Shown: positions 28,007 through 33,946 of the stretch, piece by piece | How positions within the stretch are numbered: the stretch's first letter is position 1 | How the letters are laid out: each line of letters starts with the position of its first letter | Source: DATAVK01 sp036267755 | GTDB taxonomy: Bacteria > Actinomycetota > Actinomycetes > JAFAQI01 | Assembly (NCBI GenBank): GCA_036267755.1 | Contig: DATAVK010000106.1 | Location: 1-33,946 of the forward strand | Direction: 5' to 3' | DNA length: 33,946 bases | Notes under the pieces: generated by a model | What the model was told of the DNA's origin: nothing | What the model saw: only the letters and a program-made list of their open reading frames with translations | Database searches by the model: none | Made by a program: the position numbers and the translations under genes

Positions 28007-29680
28007 GTGGACGCTCAGGAGATCGAGGCCGGCCGGCGACGCTGGCAGGAACGCTTCGACGCAGCGCCGATCCGCGACGCCGACTTCACCACGCTGTCAG
28101 GCGTCGAGGTCGCCCCGGTTTACGGGCCGCCGCAAGGCACGTCGTACGACGGCTTCGAGCGGATCGGCTGGCCGGGCGAGTTCCCGTACACGCGTGGTCT
28201 ACACCCGACCGGATTCCGTGGCAAGCCCTGGACGATCCGGCAGTTCGCCGGCTTCGGCAACGCGTCGCAGACCAATGAGCGCTACCGGATGATCCTCGCC
28301 GCGGGCGGCGGTGGGCTCTCCGTCGCCTTCGACATGCCGACGCTGATGGGCCGTGACTCCGACGACCCGCAGTCGCTGGGGGAGGTCGGGCACTGCGGTG
28401 TCGCGATCGACTCGGCCGCGGACATGGAGGTGCTGTTCGGCGACATCCCGCTCGCGGACGTGACGACCTCGATGACGATCAGTGGTCCCGCCGTACCGGT
28501 GTTCTGCATGTATCTCGTCGCGGCGGAGCGGCAGGGCGCCGACATCAGCCGGCTCGACGGCACTTTGCAGACCGACATCTTCAAGGAGTACATCGCGCAG
28601 AAGGAGTGGCTGTTCAGTCCCGAGCCGCACCTGCGGCTGATCGGCGACCTGATGGAGTACTGCGACGCCGAGATCCCGCGCTACAAGCCGATCTCGGTCT
28701 CCGGCTACCACATCCGCGAGGCCGGCTCGACCGCCGCGCAGGAGCTGGCCTACACGCTGGCGGACGGCTTCGCATACGTGGAGCTGGGGATCTCCCGCGG
28801 CATGGACGTGAACCGGTTCGCGCCGGGGCTGTCGTTCTTCTTTGACGCCCACATCGACTTCTTCGAGGAGATCGCGAAGTTCCGCGCCGCGCGTCGGATC
28901 TGGGCGCGATGGCTGCGCGATGTCTATGGCGCCACCGACCCGCGGGCGCAGTGGCTGCGGTTCCACACCCAGACGGCCGGGGTGTCACTGACCGCTCAGC
29001 AGCCCGACAACAACATCGTCAGGACGGCGGTCGAGGCGCTCGCCGCGGTCCTCGGTGGCACCAACTCGTTGCACACCAACGCGTTGGATGAGGTCCTCGC
29101 GCTGCCGAGCGCGAAGGCCGCGGAGATCGCGCTGCGGACCCAGCAGGTGCTGATGGAGGAGACCGGCGTCGTGAACGTCGCCGACCCGCTCGGTGGCTCC
29201 TGGTACGTCGAGGCGCTCACGGACGAGATCGAGGCGGAGGCCGAGGCCATCTTCGAGCGGATCCGCGACATGTCGGCCGACGGCACGATGACGTCCGGGA
29301 TCCTGCGCGGGATCGAGGACGGCTGGTTCATGTCGGAGATCGCGGACGCGGCGTTCACCTACCAGAAGCAGCTGGAGAAGGGTGACAAGCGGGTCGTCGG
29401 CGTCAACGTCCAGACCGAGACCGTGGTGGGCGAGCTCGAGATCCTCCGGGTCTCGCACGAGGTCGAGGTCGAGCAGAACCGGATCCTCGCCGAGCGGCGG
29501 GCAGAGCGCGACGACGCGGCCGTCAGGGCAGCGCTGGCGGCCATGGTCGAGGTGGCCCGGGGGACCGGGAACGTCGTACCGACCATGCTCGAAGCGGCGC
29601 GTCGGGAGGCGACCCTCGGGGAGATCTGCGACGCGCTGCGCGCCGAGTGGGGCGACTACCGGGAGCCTGCCCGCTTCTGA
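28007..29680 (+). CDS. icmA: Isobutyryl-CoA mutase large subunit
   Basis: The 557-residue protein is a mutase large subunit without the C-terminal B12-binding domain. Isobutyryl-CoA mutase reversibly turns isobutyryl-CoA into n-butyryl-CoA using adenosylcobalamin, linking valine breakdown to butyrate. Specificity residues fit ICM: Phe80 (TIRQFAGF) where methylmalonyl-CoA mutase has Tyr, and Gln198 (EYIAQKEW) where it has Arg. The GTG at 28007 with GGAGG upstream puts these residues exactly at the published Streptomyces IcmA numbers. The TIM-barrel segments LSVAFDMPTLMGRDSDD and RFHTQTAGVSLTAQQPDNN are intact. The small subunit IcmB must lie elsewhere. MarR diverges upstream; MeaB and the adenosyltransferase are nearby. 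Confidence 0.95.
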   Translation: MDAQEIEAGRRRWQERFDAAPIRDADFTTLSGVEVAPVYGPPQGTSYDGFERIGWPGEFPYTRGLHPTGFRGKPWTIRQFAGFGNASQTNERYRMILAAGGGGLSVAFDMPTLMGRDSDDPQSLGEVGHCGVAIDSAADMEVLFGDIPLADVTTSMTISGPAVPVFCMYLVAAERQGADISRLDGTLQTDIFKEYIAQKEWLFSPEPHLRLIGDLMEYCDAEIPRYKPISVSGYHIREAGSTAAQELAYTLADGFAYVELGISRGMDVNRFAPGLSFFFDAHIDFFEEIAKFRAARRIWARWLRDVYGATDPRAQWLRFHTQTAGVSLTAQQPDNNIVRTAVEALAAVLGGTNSLHTNALDEVLALPSAKAAEIALRTQQVLMEETGVVNVADPLGGSWYVEALTDEIEAEAEAIFERIRDMSADGTMTSGILRGIEDGWFMSEIADAAFTYQKQLEKGDKRVVGVNVQTETVVGELEILRVSHEVEVEQNRILAERRAERDDAAVRAALAAMVEVARGTGNVVPTMLEAARREATLGEICDALRAEWGDYREPARF

Positions 29681-29718
29681 GCTGACGGCGTGATCGTCGC
29701 GGCCGGGGGGAGTCGACC

Positions 29719-29724
29719 TACCCT
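29719..29724 (+). promoter_or_regulatory. Putative -10 for the thioredoxin-TPR gene
   Basis: TACCCT ends 6 bases before the ATG at 29731, again the leaderless arrangement, and sits in the 50-base gap after icmA. Confidence 0.55.
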
Positions 29725-29730
29725 CGTGTC

Positions 29731-30684
29731 ATGAGCATGCGACCCAACGACATCCGGCTACCCGGTGCCGTCGACCTCTCCAGCTTCCGTCGGCCGCCGG
29801 CACCTCCTGCCGGTCCGGGTGCAGGCGCGGGGGCGAACGGGCCGGCCACGGCGGCGGGCTCCGGCGTCATCGTCGACGTTACCGAGGCCACGTTCGAGGC
29901 CGAGGTCGTCACCAGATCCACGCAGGTGCCGGTCATCATCGACTTCTGGGCCGACTGGTGCGGCCCGTGCAAGCAGCTCTCGCCGATCCTCGAACGGCTC
30001 GCGCTGGCCGGTGACGGCCGGTGGGTGCTGGCCAAGATCGACTGCGACGCCGAGCAACGGCTGGCGCAGGCATTCCAGATCCAGAGCATCCCCTCCGTGC
30101 TCGCCGTCGTCGCCGGGCAGCCGATCCCGCTGTTCCAGGGTGCGCTGCCCGAACAGGAGGTCACGGCGGTCATCGACGAGGTCCTGAAGCTCGCCGTGGC
30201 CAACGGTGTCACCGGCCGCGTGGCGGTGACCGCCGACGAGGTTGTGGCGGAGGAGCTGGCCGAGCCGGCGGCCGACCCGGCCTTCGCACAGGCCGAGGCC
30301 GCGCTGGCTGCGGGTGACGCGGACGGCGCCCTGGCGGCGTACCGGTCCATCCTCGAGACCGACCCGACGAACCGCGTGGCGCAGGCGTCGATCGCCCGGT
30401 GCGAGCTGCTGCTGCGGGTCCGTGATGTCGATGAGCGCACCGCTCGCGCTGCCGCCGCGGCGGACGGCGACGACGTGGCCGCGGCGATCGCCGTGGCGGA
30501 CCTCGACATGGCGACGGGTCACGTCGAGGACGCGATCCTCCGACTGGTCGACCTGGTCCGTCGTACCTCGGGTGACGATCGCGACCAAGCGCGCGCACAC
30601 CTGCTGTCTCTGTTCGAGGTGCTCGACGCCGACGACGAGCGCGTCGTGAAAGGCCGCCGCTCCCTCGCCAACGCCCTCTTCTGA
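29731..30684 (+). CDS. Thioredoxin-TPR co-chaperone, YbbN/CnoX-like
   Basis: The 317-residue protein has a Pro/Gly/Ala-rich N-terminal linker of about 45 residues and a thioredoxin domain (about 50-155) with the active site FWADWCGPCKQL, both Cys present, and cis-Pro in QSIPSVLAV. A TPR-like helical C-terminus follows (AEAALAAGDADGALAAYRSI and later repeats). E. coli CnoX/YbbN lacks the reducing Cys pair and works as a holdase; here CGPC suggests redox activity. A hairpin repeat begins 2 bases after the stop. Confidence 0.93.
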   Translation: MSMRPNDIRLPGAVDLSSFRRPPAPPAGPGAGAGANGPATAAGSGVIVDVTEATFEAEVVTRSTQVPVIIDFWADWCGPCKQLSPILERLALAGDGRWVLAKIDCDAEQRLAQAFQIQSIPSVLAVVAGQPIPLFQGALPEQEVTAVIDEVLKLAVANGVTGRVAVTADEVVAEELAEPAADPAFAQAEAALAAGDADGALAAYRSILETDPTNRVAQASIARCELLLRVRDVDERTARAAAAADGDDVAAAIAVADLDMATGHVEDAILRLVDLVRRTSGDDRDQARAHLLSLFEVLDADDERVVKGRRSLANALF

Positions 30685-30688
30685 GACT

Positions 30689-30731
30689 TGTCAGGAGGCC
30701 CGTGCGTCGGTTGGGGCCGAGGGCACTGACA
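30689..30731. repeat. Hairpin repeat, TGTCAG/CTGACA family, copy 2
   Basis: The arms extend to 9 bp (ACTTGTCAG at 30686-30694, CTGACAAGT at 30726-30734). The copy lies right behind the thioredoxin-TPR stop and contains the TGA stop of the downstream minus-strand gene (30691-30693). Read in the sense of the thioredoxin gene, it matches copy 3, read in the sense of glgB, at 32 of 43 positions. Confidence 0.85.
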
Positions 30732-31624
30732 AGTTGAGGGCGCGGCGAAGCTGGGTGACGGCGCCAGCGTCATCGGCGTAGATGACGTAGCTGGGAAATC
30801 GCAACACCAACTCCTTTCCGATCGCCAGATCGTTCCCCGCGCCGCATGTCGTTCCAGTAGGTCTGCACGACGAGGTGCAGCGCACCGTCGATCTCGACCC
30901 GCACCGGCCGGCCGTTACGCGGTGTCAGCGTGGCGTCGAGATACCGGCGGCGCCCGAGCGCATCCTTACGGACCCGTTGCAGCTCGGGACGCGGTAGCCC
31001 GTGACGTTCGCAGAACCTCACGAAGTCGATCTCGCTGACAGCTTGCGCACCACCGTCGATGTCGACGAGCGCGCGCATCATGATGCGCCGATGCCGGATC
31101 TGCCCGGCGCCGTCGAGAACCTCCAGCAGTCGAGCCGCGGTGGTGAGCCGCTGCTGGACACCGGCGGCGAGCAGTCCGCAGGCGCTTCGAGGACGGGTTA
31201 TCCACGCTGCCGCATCGACCAGCGCCCGCTCGATGCTCACCCGCGGCGGCCAGGTTCGCAGAACATCAGTCGACTGAAAGCGGCGGGACTCGTGAACCCT
31301 GACCGGAAACGGCATGTCGGGGTACGTCGTACCCCTCGGGACCAGCACTTCGAGAGCAGGCGGCGTCCAGCCGTCGAGTCCGGCCGCGGCCGCAGCAGTG
31401 CGTGCGGCCAACGCGCACAACGCCCCGCCGCCCAGTACGGCAACTCCCCGGCGTTGGGCCTCGGTGAGCGCGGCGTTGTGCAGGACGAGCAGACCGAGCG
31501 GCATCGCCTGCCATCGGTGAGCGTCAAGGCCACGGTCGACCTGGCGATCCGTGATGCCGAGATCCAGAACCTGCTCGCGCCGACAGACGCGGTCCTGTCG
31601 CTCTGCTAGCGCCTGGAGAGCCAC
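30691..31624 (-). pseudogene. DUF559/VSR-like endonuclease-fold protein, frameshifted
   Basis: Two overlapping frames make one AbiEi/DUF559-type protein of about 310 residues. The N-terminal winged-helix part reads ALAERQDRVCRREQVLDLGI. The PD-(D/E)xK-like core carries Asp in RRYLDATL and VRVEIDGALHLV, and the C-terminal tail (LAIGKELVLRFPSYVIY, then AVTQLRRALNL) lies in another frame. A run of four C at 30835-30838 holds one base too many: reading three instead joins WNDMRR-GNDLAIG as expected for the family. It may be a recent mutation or an error in the read. I take GTG 31624 as start; an ORF opening at 31693 is possible. No mating toxin gene lies beside it. Confidence 0.72.
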
Positions 31625-31766
31625 TACGTTCCATCGTCGATGCCCCTTGGGACAGCGACTCGATGAACAGACATGACGGAGACGCTGTGTCACGTCGGCC
31701 GAGCATGAGCGCCACGCGGGCAGATCTGTGCATGACGGAACGCCGCCGCGGGCTGTGCAGCAAACC

Positions 31767-31809
31767 TGTCAGGTGTCTCGGCCCCAAGCTGAGCGTGGGC
31801 GTCCTGACA
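31767..31809. repeat. Hairpin repeat, TGTCAG/CTGACA family, copy 3
   Basis: This 43-base copy starts 7 bases downstream of the glgB stop (glgB is on the minus strand). Its arms are TGTCAGG and CCTGACA, and the inner block, read on the minus strand, is TTGGGGCCGAG as in copy 2. Relative to copy 2 it is inverted, so the two bracket the frameshifted DUF559-type gene. The rest of the 192-base gap (31625-31816) shows no other gene or clear signal. Confidence 0.85.
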
Positions 31810-31816
31810 AGTCGGG

Positions 31817-33946
31817 CTACGCCGGGGCGGGGGAAGCGAGCCAGAGCACGCCGAGCGGTGGCAGCACCATCGTCGCCGACGCCGGTTGCCCGTGCCACGG
31901 TGTCTCCTCGGCGATCACCGAGCCGAGATTCCCCACGCCGGATCCCGTGTAGGCGAGGGCGTCAGTGTTGACCAGTTCGTGCCAGGTCCCGGATTGCGGC
32001 AGCCCGAGCCGGTAGCGGTCGTGCGGCGTCCCCGAGAAGTTCGCCACGCAGGCCACTGAGGAGCCGTCCGGTGCCCACCGCAGGAAGGACAGCACGTTGC
32101 CCTCGGCGTCGTTAGCGTCGATCCAGCTGAAGCCCTCGCCGCTGACGTCCTGCGACCACAGCGCCGGGTGCGACTTGTACGCCGCGTTGAGGTCGCGGAC
32201 CAGCGAGTGCACGCCGCGGTGGTCCGGGAGGTCGAGCAGCCACCAGTCCAGTGACCGTGACTCCGACCACTCCGAGCCCTGACCGAACTCACACCCCATG
32301 AACAGCAGCTGCTTGCCGGGATGCGCCCACTGGTAGGCCAGGAACGCGCGCAGGTTGGCCAGCTGCTGCCAGCGGTCGCCCGGCATCTTGCCGAGCAGTG
32401 AGCTCTTGCCGTGCACGACCTCGTCGTGCGAGATCGGCAGCACGAAGTTCTCGCTGAACGCATACACCAGCGAGAACGTCAGCTGCCCGTGGTGCCACTG
32501 CCGATGCACCGGCTCGTGCGAGATGTAGTCGAGCGAGTCGTGCATCCAGCCCATGTTCCACTTGAAGCCGAAACCCAGACCACCGAGGTACGTCGGTCGT
32601 GAGACGCCCGGCCACGCCGTCGACTCCTCCGCGATCGTCATCGCTCCGGGCATCCGCTTGTACACGGTGGCGTTCATCTCCTGCAGGAACCCGATGGCCT
32701 CGAGGTTCTCCCGGCCACCATGCTCGTTCGGCAGCCACTCGCCGTCCTCGCGTGAGTAGTCCAGGTAGAGCATTGACGCGACGGCATCGACCCGCAGCCC
32801 GTCGATGTGGAACTCCTCGATCCAGTAGCAGGCGTTGGACACCAGGAAGTTGCGGACCTCGCGCCGGCCGAAGTTGAAGACGTATGTGCCCCAGTCGGGC
32901 TGCTCGCCGCGGCGCGGATCGGGATGCTCGTAGAGGGCGGTGCCGTCGAAGCGCGACAGCGCGAAGTCGTCCTTCGGGAAGTGCGCCGGAACCCAGTCGA
33001 CGATCACGCCGATCCCGGCCGCGTGCAGGGTGTCGACCAGGTGCCGGAACTCATCCGGCGAGCCGAACCGTGAGGTCGGCGCAAAGTACGACGTCACTTG
33101 ATAGCCCCAGGAGCCGCCGAACGGGTGCTCGGCGACGGGCAGGAACTCGACGTGAGTGAAGCCGGCGTCGACGATGTACTCCACTAGTTGTTCGGCGAGC
33201 TCGGTGTAGGTGAGGCCCTGGCGCCACGAGGCCAGGTGGACCTCGTAGATGCTCATCGGCGCCGCGATCCAGTCCGTCGCCGCCCGGGTGGCGAGCCAGT
33301 CGGCGTCGCGCCATTCATGGTGGGACGAGAAGACGACGGAGGCCGTCGCCGGCGGGTGCTCGGTGTGAAAGGCGACCGGGTCGGCCTTGCTTCGCCACAC
33401 GCCATCCGCGCCGAGGACGTCGTACTTGTAGGTCGTGCCGTCACCGACGTCGGGGACGAACAGCTCCCACACTCCGGTCGAGCCGAGCACGCGCATCGGA
33501 TGCGCGACCGACCCCCACCCGTTGAAGTCCGCGGCAATGCGCACCCCCTGAGCAGAGGGTGCCCAGACCGCGAACGACGTGCCCGTCACTGGCCCCACGG
33601 CCGAGTCGTAGGTGCGGACATGCGAGCCCAGGACGGTCCACAGGTCCTCGTGCCGGCCCTCCCCGATCAGGTGCAGGTCCATCTCGCCGAGCGTCGGCAG
33701 GTAGCGGTAGGGGTCGTCCTGCAGGTGCTCGAAACCATCGCCGAAGTCGACGAGCAGCCGATAGTCCGGCACTGTCTCGAGCGGCAGGGTCGCCTGCCAG
33801 ACACCCTCATGCAGGTGATCGGCGATGTAGCGGTCGTCGCCGACGAGGACGGTCACGGACTTCGCGCCGGGGCGCAGCGCCCGAACCGCCACGGCACCAT
33901 CGAACGGGTGCGCACCGAGCAACGAGTGCGGGTCATGGTGGGTGCC
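31817..33946 (-). CDS. glgB: 1,4-alpha-glucan branching enzyme, 5' end missing
   Basis: The frame stays open to the window edge (the first visible residues are GTHHDPHSLLGAHPF), giving about 709 residues without the N-terminus; full-length actinobacterial GlgB has about 730. The enzyme moves alpha-1,4 chains into alpha-1,6 branches in glycogen. An N-terminal carbohydrate-binding domain (VWAPSAQGVRIAADFNGWG) precedes the GH13 barrel. Its residues are visible: Asp nucleophile in GLRVDAVASMLYLDY, Glu acid/base in IAEESTAWPGVS and Asp in PISHDEVVHGKSS. The C-terminal domain ends at TAG 31817-31819. Other glycogen genes lie outside the window, if linked. Confidence 0.96.
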   Translation of the reverse strand, partial: GTHHDPHSLLGAHPFDGAVAVRALRPGAKSVTVLVGDDRYIADHLHEGVWQATLPLETVPDYRLLVDFGDGFEHLQDDPYRYLPTLGEMDLHLIGEGRHEDLWTVLGSHVRTYDSAVGPVTGTSFAVWAPSAQGVRIAADFNGWGSVAHPMRVLGSTGVWELFVPDVGDGTTYKYDVLGADGVWRSKADPVAFHTEHPPATASVVFSSHHEWRDADWLATRAATDWIAAPMSIYEVHLASWRQGLTYTELAEQLVEYIVDAGFTHVEFLPVAEHPFGGSWGYQVTSYFAPTSRFGSPDEFRHLVDTLHAAGIGVIVDWVPAHFPKDDFALSRFDGTALYEHPDPRRGEQPDWGTYVFNFGRREVRNFLVSNACYWIEEFHIDGLRVDAVASMLYLDYSREDGEWLPNEHGGRENLEAIGFLQEMNATVYKRMPGAMTIAEESTAWPGVSRPTYLGGLGFGFKWNMGWMHDSLDYISHEPVHRQWHHGQLTFSLVYAFSENFVLPISHDEVVHGKSSLLGKMPGDRWQQLANLRAFLAYQWAHPGKQLLFMGCEFGQGSEWSESRSLDWWLLDLPDHRGVHSLVRDLNAAYKSHPALWSQDVSGEGFSWIDANDAEGNVLSFLRWAPDGSSVACVANFSGTPHDRYRLGLPQSGTWHELVNTDALAYTGSGVGNLGSVIAEETPWHGQPASATMVLPPLGVLWLASPAPA

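Noticed and set aside
31660..31745. Two similar CATGACGGA strings upstream of the DUF559-type gene
   Set aside because: Short, unequal matches without symmetry or constant spacing; no operator can be argued.

Overview
The window is about 34 kb of high-G+C DNA, densely coding and with frequent GTG starts. I read it as chromosomal backbone from an actinomycete. The evidence is a NucS mismatch endonuclease, a GAF-ANTAR regulator, a MurA with Asp in place of the catalytic Cys, an isobutyryl-CoA mutase large subunit, many apparently leaderless genes and the gene order atp operon / cobalamin adenosyltransferase / murA / nucS / methylmalonyl-CoA epimerase-thiolase-meaB / icmA / thioredoxin-TPR / glgB. 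Genus and family cannot be fixed from the sequence alone. I saw no rRNA, tRNA, CRISPR array, phage gene or insertion sequence.

Layout. (1) 1-4.8 kb: the 3' end of atpG and complete atpD; then three genes on the opposite strand (nucleotidyltransferase, sn-glycerol-1-phosphate-dehydrogenase-like protein, CDP-alcohol phosphatidyltransferase); only then atpC. The ATP synthase operon is therefore interrupted between beta and epsilon by an antiparallel three-gene cassette that looks like a small pathway for a phospho-alcohol lipid, polymer or solute. (2) 4.8-12.6 kb: a cysteine-hydrolase-fold protein without the Cys, a PduO-type cobalamin adenosyltransferase, murA, a STAS protein, an AIM24 protein with a Pro/Ala-rich partner, a methyltransferase, a Tat-exported purple-acid-phosphatase-like enzyme and nucS. 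(3) 12.6-18.2 kb: GAF-ANTAR regulator, a double-domain 3-hydroxyacyl-CoA dehydrogenase, a small zinc-ribbon protein, an alpha/beta hydrolase, and the mce-GNAT-AI-2E operon on the minus strand. (4) 18.2-22.4 kb: thiolase, meaB, a DUF308/SHOCT membrane protein and a HIT-like protein. (5) 22.5-26.1 kb: an apparent four-gene operon (VOC protein, FAD disulfide-reductase-like enzyme, SDR-fold protein without YxxxK, tandem NTF2-fold protein). (6) 26.1-34 kb: muconolactone-isomerase-like protein, SixA-like phosphatase, YdhR-like protein, MarR regulator divergent from icmA, thioredoxin-TPR chaperone, a frameshifted DUF559-type gene, and glgB running off the window.

How the genes fit together. Acyl-CoA metabolism is the main metabolic theme: 3-hydroxyacyl-CoA dehydrogenase, thiolase, methylmalonyl-CoA epimerase, the mutase G-protein chaperone MeaB, isobutyryl-CoA mutase large subunit and the adenosyltransferase that supplies its cofactor are all within 25 kb, in separate transcription units. 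The mutase small (B12-binding) subunit is not here.

Non-coding signals. At least ten genes have a TANNNT hexamer exactly 6 or 7 bases before the start codon, the arrangement expected for leaderless mRNAs; I used it to choose starts. Two short palindromic repeat families sit in gene junctions: a 30-base unit (three copies at 1623-1707, one partial copy at 12609-12630) lying against stop codons of convergent genes, and a 42-43-base hairpin (19803, 30689, 31767) just behind three stop codons, two copies of which bracket the frameshifted DUF559-type gene. No gene-free stretch exceeds about 210 bases.
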